Below, in pieces: positions 1 through 14,377 of a stretch of 64,000 nucleotides of DNA (its first letter is position 1; the number at the start of each line of letters is the position of its first letter). Source of the DNA: Trichoplax sp. H2 (taxonomy: Eukaryota; Placozoa; Uniplacotomia; Trichoplacea); NCBI GenBank assembly GCA_003344405.1, contig NOWV01000008.1:744001-808000 (forward strand). Reading direction: 5' to 3'. The position numbers were made by a program, and so were the translations under genes. Under the pieces are notes generated by a model. It was not told the DNA's origin. It did no database searches and saw only the letters and a program-made list of their open reading frames with translations.

Positions 1-26
1 ACAACGCTGAGCCTGAAGAGGAGTAA
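1..26 (+). CDS. possible 3' end of an upstream gene (partial)
   Basis: The first bases read, in one frame, as an acidic tail N-A-E-P-E-E-E followed by TAA at 24-26. An acidic C-terminus ending just before another gene is plausible, but seven codons cannot identify a protein, and the match may be chance. Confidence 0.2.
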
Positions 27-64
27 TAACACTCGGCTACATGTCAATCTTATCGCGTTCATAC

Positions 65-87
65 AATAATAATAATAATAATAATAA
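65..87. repeat. (AAT)n microsatellite
   Basis: About seven perfect AAT units lie just upstream of the Elongin B start codon, probably in its promoter or 5' UTR. Confidence 0.9.
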
Positions 88-132
88 ACATCATCACATC
101 CATGATCTAGCATAGGTTCAATTCGAGAATAC

Positions 133-1033
133 ATGGTAACTCCAACTATACTAGCCCATGTTGTATGCTAACAAGTCGTCCTCATCTTTCTTACACCATA
201 CTGACTGTGCGCTTTATTCCGTTATACTAGGATATTTTTTTCATGATTAGACGACAGAAGTTAACTTTATTTACCGATTGTAAGGAGACTAATACAGTGT
301 TGGATTTAAAGAAAATAATCGATGGTGTTACGAAAGTAAACCCTGAAGATCAACGATTGTTCAAAGGGGATGAAATTCTAGACGATAGTAAACTCTTGAG
401 CGATTGTGGCTTTAGTACAAGCACCGCTCGTGCTCAGGAACCTGCTTTTCTTGGTTTAGCGTTTCGTGGCGAAGGTACTTCATTTAAGATTAATTTTAAA
501 GTCTTAACACGAGTTCAATTCTAATTGCTCGTGAATGTTATGATTTACTGAAATGTTAGGTATTTTTTTTAGTTCCAACTTGTGTATTGTACGTTAGGGT
601 GAGGTTGCTATTTCTTGACATATTAAAGTTGGTTATGGTGAACACGATATTATTATTGATCTACTTATTGGACGTAATACTGCTTATTGTAAATCCTGCT
701 GCTTCAATTGAATTACAAATCTGATAGCCTACTAGTTGTTTATAGTATTGATAAAATTTTGGGCCTAATGTTAAATCTAAATGCTATATTCATTCATACA
801 TCTATAATACGATTTCAATAGTTACCCCAAAATATAAGAATAAATTCTTGAGTTTATATCCTTTTCCTTTAATTCTTTGTCTTGTTCCATATGTTATGAT
901 TTTACTATTAGATGGAGAATTCGAACCATTGAATATAGCTCCTTTAACGCAGCCGCCCGATCTTCCTGAAGTTATGAAACAAAGAGGTGAACCTAGTTCG
1001 GATGGAAACTCAGACCAGAGTACGTCTGGATAA
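133..1033 (+). CDS. ELOB: Elongin B (ubiquitin-like adaptor of the Elongin BC complex)
   Basis: Ubiquitin-like partner of Elongin C, a subunit of the Elongin transcription factor and of VHL/SOCS-box cullin ubiquitin ligases. Three exons are proposed: 133-135 (only the ATG, followed by donor GTAACT), 231-474 and 912-1033, giving 122 residues against 118 in human. Exon 2 starts after TAG with D-I-F-F-M-I-R-R, matching the vertebrate start MDVFLMIRR. Exon 2 carries the ubiquitin-like core (IFTD/LFTD, QRL[YF]K, LDD, CGF, TAR, LAFR). Exon 3 carries the tail with P-L-T-Q-P-P-D-L-P-E-V-M-K. The phase-1 junction 474/912 restores an Asp codon. A naive ATG at 243 would drop the first five residues. Identity is very secure; the one-codon first exon is inferred. 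Confidence 0.93.
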
Positions 1034-4000
1034 CAGGCCTTGATCGCCATCGCATTTATTACAATCTTTCAATGGTACTAGACCGGTTTACAAGTACTAT
1101 AAAATTGTAGAACCAACATGATATATAGATATAAATCTGGTATGATTTACTTATGAACATTATAGTTATGTAGACTTTTCATTCCCGTTGCTACCAAAGT
1201 GGTGATATCATATCTCGATCAATAAGTAACGAATACGATTATGCGTTAATACTGCAAGAAACCGCTCATGATGAACCGTTTGGTTACTTTGCTATTCAAG
1301 TAGAAACTCTACTATTGAGTTATTCTGTTATATTTAAAACTAAACTTGTTTACTACAGTCTTAAGGTAGTAAACTTTATTTGGATTGTTCCATAATATAT
1401 AGCGTAAAACGTCTTCAAAGTTAATGTTCTTTAGGCACTATTTTATACTACTGCAGTTTGAAGAACATTCTTGCGTAATAGGCATCTAGATAAATTATTC
1501 TGTATACCATTCAATTATTATAAACTTACGTCTTGTACTCAAAGTGACATAATTTACAAATCATTTTTCGGTAAAGTCGTTGCAGTTAATTCTTGGTAAT
1601 TGTAACTCTTTATGTACAGCTGAAAAATAGTTTCCAATAAAATATCTTGTATCGAGGTTATAGAGTTCGACTATGAATGATGGATGTGCGACTAGCATAT
1701 GCTTGTTAATTCTCGATGATTGGATTACTTGTATATTTATGGCCTTGTTACGTCTTTTTCAAGAATTTATGCCTTTAATAAATTGATTTGCGCATTTCAA
1801 AACTTTCTTAATTTTGTGTTGATATTTACGCATCATAAACGTCATGGTTAATTATATGCCTTTAATAAAATGAACTACTGTAGCTAGTGACGCTATAGGT
1901 GATGCTGATATAGTAAAATGATATCACTTTTAAATTTATAGAAAATATAGCCATCGCATAATATTAAAAAAATTACCCATTACTTAGAACGACCGAAAGA
2001 AAGAATGGATAATTAAACAGTGTAGAATACCATAAAACAGAATCATGCCTTCTTTTTCAGTAGTTACAAAATCCTTGTCATTTGCGGCAGCTGATAGTAC
2101 AAGGCTGCCTATTGAAAATGCAAGCATTAATTAAATAGAGCTACTGTTTTGTTTCGATTTTAGGTACCTGACGTAACACTACTATACGCGTCGTATAAGA
2201 TCTCATCAAAACACCCATCCATTGGACGAACCGACAATGATTGGCAAAAAAATGTTTATGATTGCCAGAGTATTAATCTTGACAAGTAATTCAGGCTTAA
2301 GAACACCCAAAATACCTTTGCGGGTATTTTGTCGCAAGATTCAGTAAATGTTTTACGGTGATACTCAAGATAATATCCCATGATTACCGTATTGTAATGC
2401 ATATATAGCTAATAACCAATTATTGTAACTAAGAATGATTAAGAGAACGGGGTACCACATAGGGCTTAGGTCATCTCAGCACAGTACTATTGCTGAATAC
2501 GCGAATTTACGCGATTCCCAGCTACATTCCACCAAATCTGCAAGTACTTTAGTAATAATTACAGTCAATAACAGGTCTGAATTTGATCAGTTAAATGGTG
2601 TACGGGATTCAGGTTATAGCAAATAAGCCGTAAACGAAAAATGAGATTCGTCAAAATTTTAACTGTTGGACTTAATTTGCTGCGGATGTACCCAACATAA
2701 TTAAGAAGGAAGGAAACTAATGCTACTTTACTCTTTGAAGTACTAAAAAAAAACAAGAGTAAATATCCGAGAGTAACTTTCTATAAGACTACTGGGTGAT
2801 TAATAATACTCCACTGACGTTCACAATTGCCTTCCTGTATGGCTATAGTAGTCGTTAGAAATTCTACTAAAAGAAAGAGTATAAGCTTTTATGCAAATAG
2901 TGAATATGATTAGGGTCAAATCTATTCTTCGCTAAGTAACCTAGAGGCATGGAAAAATGTTTTAAGTATCGCTCTTAATATTATTCGTTTTTTAAGCAAT
3001 TTATGAGCCTATTCCATGAACACAGGAATACATTAAAGTAAAATAATCTAGAATAGCTTATTTATAGTTACGCTCTCACATTTACAGTATACATCCTGTT
3101 AGGGGGATTGCGTAGGTGACAATTTAAGCCAATTTCGATATTTCATACAATAATAATTAGCCACTAGTGGTATTATTTGTGACTGAGTAGGAAATCTGGC
3201 CTAATTGATTAGGGAAAAGATTTATTGAATTTAAGTGCTAGACTATATGTCAATATTGTCAATTAAATGAGATTTTTCTCATAAAATAGCATTGCATCTT
3301 ACTCATAATAGCTGTCCTCATACTACGTTTCTTGTAAGGATAGACGAATTATGTATAATACTGTGTAAAGTTACTTGAGACTAGTTTACAAAATTATCTT
3401 GCCGCGTACATCATACAGTATCATATCATAATACAGGCAGGTTAAAGGATCAATATCCTCCCTGAAACAATGTTAGTAATCATGAAATGAAGTGTAAGTA
3501 TTTCGTGTACGCTTCAGTGACTCCTTTATAAGCGTAGACCGGTACTTAATTATTTTCTTTAACCGGATATTACTATTGGGCATAAATGCTTAGTTCCACT
3601 TTGTTTATTAAAGTAAGATTGACCAAAGAATCAAGCGTTATTATCTGCATTATTGGATAGGTGTTGAATTAGGCTTGCTTACTACTTGTTAAGGTTGCTA
3701 ACATACATAAACTCGTATCATAATATAATCCATTGTATTACTTCCTATATTTTGATAATTATGTCTACTAGTGAATGAGCTAATTTTGTAGTTACCCCAT
3801 TAAGACCTTTTGCGTGGTTGCTTTCATAATATAATTTACAAATATATACAAGAGTACTGCAGCAGATGTATAACAGACGCTAAAAGAATCTAGATAGATT
3901 TGTTCAAAGTATATTTACATTAACTAAAGATTGAGAATAAGCTCTATGAGTAAATCGCAAGCTGTCTAGGTAATTTTGGCAGCATGCACTGTATTAATTA

Positions 4001-7000
4001 TAGCTTATGTGAGATAATAATATTATAATATAATACTCTTATTTAAACAGTAGTAAAGTAGGATATAGTTTTAACCAAAGTTGGTATACTACTAATAATG
4101 GTGATCTCTAAAAATTGGCATAATGTGATTCACTGCTGCTGCTAGTACCGTATCAAATTGAAAAGTTTCCATAAGTTAGCAAATAAGATCAATCAGTCGC
4201 CTAAATAGGATAACTTGCTAGTACGCTTAATAATCAAAGAGCACCTATTCAAAAAGACAGTAAAGACATCCGTGGATAACGGAGACTTCTTGTACAGTAT
4301 TCTTCTAATTGTGGGTGTATCATAATTTCGTATGTTTTTATGCTGTCGAATGATGCTATCGTTAATTAGCTAGCATAGTAGCACTGATCTTGGTAGTTAA
4401 TCTATTATGTATAGGCACCTTGACTGAAATGAAAATTAGATGGAAGATCATTTATGATTTTTTATTTAAAAATTTCTTAAATAATTTATAACATATGTTA
4501 TATACTTATAATTGTATACAACGACTTTTTTTTATGATGCTTTACTTCCTCCCAACATTTAAAAATAATTTTATTTACATTTCAGTCATTGAAAGGATAA
4601 GAAAGGCATAATAGCCCTCTAGATAGTGTATAATGGTAAGTTGGCATTAATAATTATCGTAGGGTATGCCAAATCAATTTTAAGATGAGATTTTGGGTAA
4701 ACTAAGTATTATATTTTAGTCAATACAAATACTTCATAAAATGTAATGATGCATATCATACTGCTATTTTATTAAGTATTATAAAAATCAGTGTTATTGA
4801 GTCCAGATTAGTCAAGCTTAATGAATTCAGTTTACTCTAATTTAAAAGGAAATGGAAACAAACAATTACTTAAATCAAGTGATAACATTGAAGATTTTGC
4901 TAAGTAGAAAGTAACTTTAATGTTTGGAATTGGAGATAAAGATAGCGTAATGTCGCCGCTGGTTTATAATTGAAATTACTAAACTAGCTAGCCATATATT
5001 AATGGCTATTTAATTCGTTTATACTGTATGTATGCTATGTGACAGTCATTGAATCTTGAGTAAGATTACTTAGACAAATATCAACTAAAGCTCTAAATTT
5101 CGGTCGCAATCAATATTGATGATTTAAGCTGATAATATGCAAGTATGTCGCATTAGCTAAAAATATCTGCTTTTGAAAATACTTCATGCAATTGACTAAG
5201 TATAAAGCACAACTATTTATTAAAAAGTTCAGTTATTTTCTGATATACCGGTAAAGCTATTAGAAATCTTACTACTAACGACAAACTAACAGCAGTAATT
5301 GGTTTTCACGACGCACCTACAACCTCTAATTTATATACCGAAAGATTTTTTGATACCTTTGTTAATTCTAGAAGAAATATTTAACAGATTTACTTTATAA
5401 TGTTGATTGAAAAATTACTATATAGTAGGCGTGGCATAATTTAAATACTCTTTATCTACGAATTCTAAAGTTAGTAAGTTACTTGTATATCTTTATTTCC
5501 TAACAGTACGTAGTAGGGAATTGAAGGGGAATATATTCAACGTGATTGCTAATAATAAATAACATGTATAATTAATTGAAACTTATCTCCATTTATCGTA
5601 TCTACTTGTGCAGTACGTCTACGTGATGTGATAGTAAATTAGACACGAATACCTTCTTCCGGATTAATAATCATTTTGATCATTTTTGCAGTTAGAAACT
5701 ACTTCTACACGGAAGGATACAATTTCTAGATGTGATGTAATAGTCAATTGATATAATAAGGATAAATGCAAAGAGAATACTAATCATATTAACTACATAT
5801 CATTCCCTGCCGATGTATTTGCGTATGACTATATATTCGCACATTATGTTCCTTGCGTGAAACATTAGTTAATTGGTAGAGAAAAATATAAACGAAGGGA
5901 TTAATGGCATCACAATTGCCTTTTTACGTCAATAGTTTTCAGAAAACATGATACACTGCCTTGATTATATTGTTGCGCATTCTCCTTACAGTATATTTAT
6001 ATAACTTTCTTTTATTGCTTTTCAATATTTCGTCTTGTATAATGCGAATTACATTTGAATACTACAAATAATGACTTGTAAAATGTTCAATTCTTATTAT
6101 ATATTTAATTTTTCAATTAAAGTAGACTTCCCTATATTGAATATGGTAGGCGGATTAATTCTTTCTACTGCAATATATTTCAGCTGCTGCGGCTACTTTT
6201 TATGTAAATAACCGTATGATTAGGAAACTAAATGATGGCTAAATCGCCTTCGAGGTGAGTTTCTAGATGACACTCTCATTATAGATGTTTTTCGTCCCAA
6301 AATCGATTCTAAAGAGCTGATGCCATATTTATTTCCTTTTAATTGCTAAGAAAATGATAGCTAACTATTTAAAGGTTATAAACTATTGCATTAATAGTAG
6401 TATATTTTAAATTAATCGGATTGTTTAAATTATCATGATAATATTTCATGAGATTCCAGTGTAGTTTCTCGGAGTTTAGATATGATAAGTCTAAAACTAA
6501 AAATAATCCTTTATTACATATTCAATAATGTTTTTATACGCATATAATCGATGTAGATAAAATTCAGTAATGCTTTTATAATTTCAAAGGATGATATGAT
6601 ACGGTTGATTGATTGCTAATTAAGTTGACAGGATATGATTTCGGCTGTATTTGTCCAGTTTTATTTCCAAAATTAAAATAACAATATTATATTCTACGGA
6701 ATTAACTTTTCTTTCGTATATTTTTGAAAATGGATCAAGCAATAGAATGCGACCAAACAAAGGTACACATAAATAATAATTATTAAGGTCATATCATTGG
6801 TTCATGAAAGCTATTATTTAAAATTTTTGAAAATTTCTTTACTTTCAATATAATTTATACATTACCAGAGGCAATTTTATCCATAATTCATTAATCTATC
6901 TGAGCTTGTAGATAGAATGATGTAGGGTTTCAGGTAAGTATTAACTTATTTGATAGTAAAGCTTCAATCAAATGTTTACAATTATAATGTCATTTATAGG

Positions 7001-10000
7001 GTACTATCATTGGTATTGTAGTTAGGAAATGAATAAATTAATGAGGACACATAGTGGATTTTTTAAATTTTGCTAATACCTTAGACACGAATTGAAAGAG
7101 TTCACGATGACTAGACGGTAATTACTAATGGATGATGCTACGATAAAATCTGTTCCAATTAATTTAAACTGAAAATGAAGGAGATGTTGTTGGAAAGTTA
7201 TATAAATCTATCATTTAGTACCGGCAATAATAGATTTAAGATTGTAATAATTGATAATACGCTAGTGATGGCCTATCTTATTTGTGACTAGTGAATTTGA
7301 CAGACGACGATAATTCTGATACGATAATATTTAAGTGATGATGTTATTGATAGTAGGTTACATTGATGCAGCTTACCAAACTGGTAGAATTGAGCTTAAT
7401 GTATCGTAATTAATATAATCAATCTATTATAAGACCATGTAATGTACTATATATACGTATGTGTGTATATAACGTGTATTATTAATCATGCGGTTGAATC
7501 ATTTTCTTTTCTAGAAATTTAAAATTTAATTTTAATACTATCGTACAAAATATTGATTAGGTCTACCTATTTATAACCTATGAGATCCAATTACCCGACA
7601 TAATCATGGTGATTTAATTACATCAAAGTTCAAGGAATATTTGCAATTTACTCTTTAATTCGTTTTTTTATCCCCACTTCTGATTCGAAGGAGATGAGTT
7701 ATTAGGCTGATTATTATTGTACTCTTATGCACATCCTATAGCCTATAGTATCGTACAGATCAATCAAAATAGTAAAAGGTGATCTTTTTCTAATGATCTG
7801 ATCTTTGAACTTGTGTAAAGCATATAGCCTTTAGTCATTGCAAGGTTTACTGTCAGCTTCTTTTAGTATTTTACTGGAAAAGATTATAGATAATAAAAAA
7901 TCATAAATGCATTAGTCTACGTAGCTAAACTGTTAGAATAAGACTGGAGTAGATGCAACAACAATGATGCTTTACAACAGTTTTCTGATATTGTAGCTAC
8001 TTAGAATGAAAGGTATGCTGTACTTTAGTACAAATAAATAATCGGAAGGTTATAAATAATGGCTATCTTATGCTAATTGAATGTAATTCAGTTTGATTTC
8101 GATTCAAAACTGGGCGTTGTTCATGGGAAGAAAACCTGGTTTTCATTTTATAATTTGCGAGATTAAAAACAGAGAAGCAGAAATTCTTTTTACGTGATGA
8201 GCAAGCAATTACAGCATGTTAAAAATAGCTTGAGAATTTGTTTGAAAATAGTGTACTAGAATTAGATTAGATGTTTAGATCTTAATTGTAGCGGATTGAA
8301 TATATTTTTTAATATATCTATTACATTGGATAGGTTGATATTCACCCGACATAGTCATCCATGTGAACTGCATCGGTGAAGATATACATTACTAGTAGAA
8401 AATAATTAACTAAAATCAATAACGCCTTGTAAGGGTATTGATCAATGCTTTTATTTTTTTATTTATTATGTCTGTCATTAATTATGATGTCTATTGATAT
8501 CGATCTACCCATTCTATCGTATTTCATTGATTTTGATCCAGTTAACATGAAAAGCAAGCCATTATACAATTAAAAATCAATTGACTATGACGTTATTCTC
8601 GCCCTTATGTATTCTATTTTGTTGACACTTTACCCTATTGAACTGATTATATTATAGGAATGATTTGGATATATTTCTTTTCTATTTACTATATATAGTC
8701 AAGATAATGCAATACAGTTCTACATAATCATATTGAAGATGGGAGGGGATAGATTAAAGTATTGATACCAATTATATTCATCTTCAATCCATCTTGCTTA
8801 ACAATCAATTTGTAAGACGTATAATATTCAAGGAATCGATCAATACCGTTAGTCTTCTGTATTGAATGAGTGAAATTAAATTGCTGACAATAAAAACATC
8901 GGACTATATAACTATCGTATTGATAGTTATTACTTTTATTTATCAGAAATTTTTTAGATGTAGACATTAACGATAATTAAGGCAAGAAAATAGAAATCAT
9001 TATTAGTAAAGTAAGTTATCATGTAACCGACAATATTACGAATTAATTAATCGATGATAATTTTTTTTCTCCTCATTTGCGATCATTTTTCTACATTGTT
9101 TGATTTTTTAAGATAGAAATTTGCAGATGTTTAATTTTTTATTTTAATAATTTGGATATCGATTACTCTGTTAGGGCATTGAATATTGCAAACCGGTGAA
9201 ATTGGAATTGCCCTTGGTTTATTTCATCCATCTATTTGAATATCGTGTACAATCCATATCATCTATGTTTTCTAGCGCTTTTCCGCCTTCATAGAATTGG
9301 AAATCAAGCATTTTTAGCAAGTAATAATTAGTTTTACTTTACTACTATTTTCATAACGCAATATCGATTTATACACAAATTAAATAAATACTTTACCACA
9401 GCGACAGTAGAACACTTGGATTGGAACTAAGGTAAAGTAATCATTATAATTATAATTGCTGTTGTTATTACCCGAAATTCAACTATTGCACAGGTAGACA
9501 GTTTATTAATTTGTTATTATATGTTATTTTTTGGATGGATTATGAAATTGCTATAACCAAGATGGTACAAAATCGATACTGGTTATAATTACCTTGCAAG
9601 AAATCTTTGAAATTACGTTCTCTTCTGGCATCTATTATTCATGTGATTGGTTAGCATTATTGATGTGGTTTTATATTAGATTGAAAAAAGATTGATTCCA
9701 ACTGTATAACTGGAAGAATACCTTCTTGGTGAGAGAAAGCAGGCTTTTCAACACAAAGTTGCTGTGGATAACCATTAACAAAAAGCTTTGAGTGTTCTAG
9801 ACCTAAAATTTGACATCACTGAATAGAGAATTTTTTCCTTTCAATGACGCTTATTCATTCTTTGCACTATTGATATTGTGGCAACTATTCAGCTATTGCT
9901 AAAATTAAACAGTCAAGGTATATTGATATAGGAAAGTAGAAGCCGTATAGCCGTATTACAAGATACTGGGTCATATTTTACATCCTTCTACATCAAGTAT

Positions 10001-10085
10001 AGAACTTCTTTGATCGTCAATCTTTTGCTTTGTTATTCCAACAATCACAACCGAAGGATAACCTGGAATAAATTAAATTGCAGCG
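1034..10085. other. AT-rich region without recognisable genes
   Basis: Nine kilobases downstream of Elongin B. Only short open frames occur (for example 2435-2626 + and 8728-8967 -), with no family motif, signal peptide or convincing splice partners. The first few hundred bases probably include the Elongin B 3' UTR. A 9-bp hairpin with a 6-nt loop lies near 2308-2331. I see no RNA gene here. Confidence 0.6.
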
Positions 10086-11321
10086 ATGGAAGATAATTTT
10101 TCATTAGTTTATAATTATGGTAATCTGACAGACGATCCACTATCTAATACTCAAATTATTATCTGTTCAATTATATTAACACTAGCAACGTTACTATCGT
10201 TAATTGGCAACAGCTTGGTGATTACAGTTATTATTCGTAATCGTCCACTTCATACTAATGCTGGTATGCTTATGGCTAATTTAGCAGTGGCCGATTTTTT
10301 AGTTGGTTTAGTTATCATGTTTCCTACCCTAATTGCATTTATATGCCAAAAAGATATTTACCCTCGGATTGCCTGTGTTGCTCAAGGATCAGCAATTACA
10401 GTTTTAGTTGGTGCTTCGACAGTGACTATATTAGCAATTACTGCTGATCGTTTTATCTCCATTTTTCTATCCTTGCGTTATAATTCAATAGTAACAACAG
10501 CTGTCATTATTGGTACTATTGCTTTCTCATGGCTATTTGCTACCGTGGCATCTACTATTCCATTGCTTGGTTTACAGAAATATGGCCTCGGTCGTTATGA
10601 ATTTCTTCATGGAATGTCCTATTGTTGGTTAGATCCATTGCAAGTTCAACAGAATAACGTTATAATCTCTATAATTGGTTTTTACGTTGTCTTAGAAATA
10701 TTTATTATTACTACATGTTATTTAGTCATCTTTATTTATGCTCGCCAAAGTATACGTAAAGTAATTCATTTAAGTGTTGGTGATTTACCTAAAGGGCGGC
10801 CTAAAATAACCAAAACAACGAAAACTGTCATGATTGTGGTAGGTGTATTTATGTTTTGTTGGATGCCGTCATTGGTCAATAAGTTCCTAATTATATTCAA
10901 AGTTAAAACATTATCCTTATCAGTTCGATTAATCTTCACATGGCTAACATTTTTCAATTCGGCTGCAAATCCAATCATCTATAGTATATTTAATCGTAAT
11001 TTTATTACTGGTGTACGTAATTTGTTCAAGAAAAGCATGAGTGAAAGATCGATTATAGTGTCTATGTCGGAGCGGAGATCAAGATCATTTCGGCGCCGTT
11101 CTCTATCAATCACTAAATTTAGGAACTCGTTACTTCCAATGCATAGAAGTAATACTGTCCAAGATGTTCGCTTTCCATCTTGCAATCAAAGTTTACAAGT
11201 TCCTAAGATTGTTATTGCCAAAAGTAAATCTACTGAAGCTCTTTTTAAGCGCCGACGTGATAAAATTGTTATTCATGCTACATTAAATGAAGTTCCCATC
11301 GAGATTGAAGATGTTGCTTAG
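10086..11321 (+). CDS. class A (rhodopsin-like) GPCR, receptor 1 of the local family
   Basis: Single-exon seven-helix receptor of 411 residues at the plasma membrane; ligand unknown. Landmarks: N-glycosylation site N13, TM1 GN (41-42), TM2 LAVAD (66-70), the TM3 disulphide Cys (97), DRF in place of DRY (121-123), ECL2 GLGRY (167-171) with C180-W-L-D, TM6 CWMP (258-261) and TM7 NSAANPIIY (291-299). The cytoplasmic tail is about 105 residues, rich in Arg and Ser (RRRS-type sites near 336-340), suggesting kinase regulation. A TTGCAG acceptor-like site ends three bases before the ATG, so a 5' UTR intron is likely. The opsin Schiff-base lysine position before NPxxY is Phe, so this is not a functional opsin. 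All canonical activation switches are present apart from Y to F in DRY. Confidence 0.95.
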   Translation: MEDNFSLVYNYGNLTDDPLSNTQIIICSIILTLATLLSLIGNSLVITVIIRNRPLHTNAGMLMANLAVADFLVGLVIMFPTLIAFICQKDIYPRIACVAQGSAITVLVGASTVTILAITADRFISIFLSLRYNSIVTTAVIIGTIAFSWLFATVASTIPLLGLQKYGLGRYEFLHGMSYCWLDPLQVQQNNVIISIIGFYVVLEIFIITTCYLVIFIYARQSIRKVIHLSVGDLPKGRPKITKTTKTVMIVVGVFMFCWMPSLVNKFLIIFKVKTLSLSVRLIFTWLTFFNSAANPIIYSIFNRNFITGVRNLFKKSMSERSIIVSMSERRSRSFRRRSLSITKFRNSLLPMHRSNTVQDVRFPSCNQSLQVPKIVIAKSKSTEALFKRRRDKIVIHATLNEVPIEIEDVA

Positions 11322-14300
11322 AAATACTATTTGGTCTGATCTGATACTTTCAAGTTCAACATGTAAATAAGATAATAGTAAATAGATTACTATCAATGAT
11401 TTTAATTTTAAAGAAGGGCCTTAAAAAATATTAAGATGAAACTTTATGTAAGAATTTTCCCAGCTACTTCTTTGCTGTAATTTATCTTTAATTCTATCCT
11501 CATATTTTATATGTCTCCATCTTTTGTGATTAATCTACTGTATTCGGACGGGAAATAAAAAATGAGCATGAAGATGCTTATTTCGCAATTTTTACGACCT
11601 AATCTTGGTAAAACAGTAGATGTAGTCAATAAGAAGCACTAAAAATCTAGACTATGAGGTCTCAAGTTGATATTGACTACTGTGTTGGCGATAGCAAACT
11701 TTATCTTTAGTTCTTATTCTAGATAAATTTGCTGTCATTTCAATATGTCTAGCAAATTTTTGCAATTTCAACTTCAAAAATGCCTTTCCCAGAGATAGTA
11801 ACTGATATCATAATGTATTTAAAAATAATTCATGATAATTTGGTAAAAAACAGCACCGTATGCATGATCAATTATGATGGATTCTTTGCTGCTACATTAT
11901 TCTACACTCTATGTGACCATTATACTCGTATACTCTATCAGTAGCAGGAATAGATGGTATATGAGTATTTTATTGATTTATATTCAAATAAACGACTCTA
12001 AAACTGATCAACAATCCATGGTTAGAATTGAAATAACGCTTTACTCTAGCGTAATTTGAATAAACCAACTGTTTCTATGATAAAAGTGAATAATTTTACT
12101 TCAATGTTCTATATATACTATTGCAACCATTCAGCTAATCAGCTCCTAAGAAATTGGGATTTTGATCCAAACTAGAGCAATCTTGAAACCTTGTTGTTTA
12201 TTTTCTACCAGATTGATTTTACCAATTTACACATACCATTGAAGAGGAATTTCAAGGCAATTTCTAAGCTTGATTGCATGATGTGTTATTTAGATAGGTG
12301 GAATAAATTACTCAACGAGTCAAGTTAGATTTACTCTATATACGTATCACTTATATGCCATTAAGGGTGGAACTAATGGAAGTATCCTAGTTGAACCCCA
12401 TCATTTCTATACATAATTGACCATGCTCTAGTTGACCATGCTATGCTAGACTAAAAAACCTTTAATTTGCATTTAGAACGAATAGAATGCTTGGCATAGC
12501 TAAATAGTCGCCCATCTCATTAGTACGTGTTGGTAGACAGGAAATGGGATTCTTAATTCCATGTATTTCGATATAATATTTACTGTGAGACATAGTGTTA
12601 AGAAAGTGTTAAGAGGAAATTTTAGAATTAGATACGTCATGAGCTATTATCGTAACGAATTGGAGATCCATTCGAGCAAGATTCTAATTACAAATTGATT
12701 CTGCTTGATAATGCCGATACCCTTCAGTCGAGCAATTATAGTTAGCAGCGTAATTCAATTTCATTTTTTAATGGACATGCTATATATTACTGCTATTGAA
12801 TATTTCTGTTGTTGAACTATTTTTGAACGAGAAATCCTAGCTGTAACATTGCTCTATTTTAATCATGGAATGTAGAGAATCTTGATTGCACAGATTCTAA
12901 TCTCGATGGAATAGCATCATTCTTAAATACTATAGTGAAGGTAAAATTTATTATTAATTATTTGGTTAATGACAAAAATATCGTATAATCGCTTATTCAT
13001 GCATATCCTTAAACAATTTTCAATTTTTAATCAGACTTTGTTACCATTGAAGGCTAATTAATGGAAAAATGTTGTGGTTCGTTATGATCTACTAGATATT
13101 TCGTGGAACTGTGTGTATATGGCTTTTATTAAACTAAGATCGTCTTTCTAACCAAGTTTCAAAGTGGAAGTTATTCAATGTGATAAATCTCAGTGAACAA
13201 TAATTCAATCGTGATTAAGAGCCACTCTGTTAGTGATAGGCTTTGTCCATTTGTCTAATAGGATCCAAAAAAATATTGCTGTCTGTTTGACGACACAGTG
13301 GATGCATTGAAAGCTAAATGAATAGTGGAATGATTTACGTCAAAGCCAAATGAAATTATAGTTACAGATTCAAATTCGTTATAGAAAAGATAGCTTTTTA
13401 TTATCCTAGGACTATCGTTTTTCTTGTCTTCGTGAACAAAATGGATAATAGCTACGGTTGTTTGTCATGGCCAGTGCATTATTTGGCGTAATTTTCTTGA
13501 TTCTTATTTAGAGGGCTACACTAATATCCAGGATGAAAAAAATAATGTTTTTAAATATAAAAAATCAATAAGAAAGTTTGTTCTTTGATCATGTATCATA
13601 GACTATTTTAATTTAGCTAATACTGTCCCATCAAGGCATTTTGTGGATAAGGCTGTAATAAAAATTGATTGCTAAACAAATAGAATGGACGACATCATTT
13701 TCAATCCATGCTATTATCATAGACATCATATCCTTTCTCTTTAGTAAGAAATTTTTTATTTTATTTACTTATATTATTCTTTTACCTAGGGTCTAATTGA
13801 TTTATAAATCAATTACTTCAGCTAAATGAGAAATTCATAGGAGAAAGTTAAAATGATCACGCTTGGACTAGAACCCTTGACTTTTATTATTCTAATAACA
13901 CAGATTGTATTATTTATCTTCATAAGGGTATTGAAATAGTTCAATTGTATAATTATTTATAATTCAATATTGTATTTATTCACAATTAATTGTATTCAAT
14001 CAATTTTTGAGGAGGCCACAGCCTGAAAAAGTAAATTTCAATGTGGAATAGTCAAGAATACCATGGTATGATTAAAGTAATGTATAGGGACGCTTTTCAA
14101 TTTTCAAAAGTCTATATTCCTGTTCTCCTTTTGATGGGCTATTCGCAGACGTAAGATAGACAACACATTATTATTTTTTAATCCGTGGATTTTTCTTTCT
14201 GTCAAGATCAATTTATTCCCTCGATATATTATCCCTTTCTCAGCATGATTTCTCACACGCCTATAAAGACAAACTATTTGCTTTTCTTGAGCTAGCAAGT

Positions 14301-14377
14301 ACTGAATTGATGAACTATAGTACTAAAATGTTGCATGTAGGATAAATAGTAAGATGGTGGAACCAGTCCATAGGAGA
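11322..14377. other. AT-rich intergenic DNA
   Basis: Three kilobases after receptor 1. No gene was recognised; short frames such as 11874-12059 (+) show no family signature. Confidence 0.55.

Noticed and set aside
243-524. Elongin B as a 93-residue single ORF
   Set aside because: The last 16 codons are intron read-through; a GT donor at 475 and the exon at 912-1033 restore the conserved C-terminal part.
848-1033. Separate 61-residue ORF
   Set aside because: It is the last Elongin B exon with intron sequence in front.
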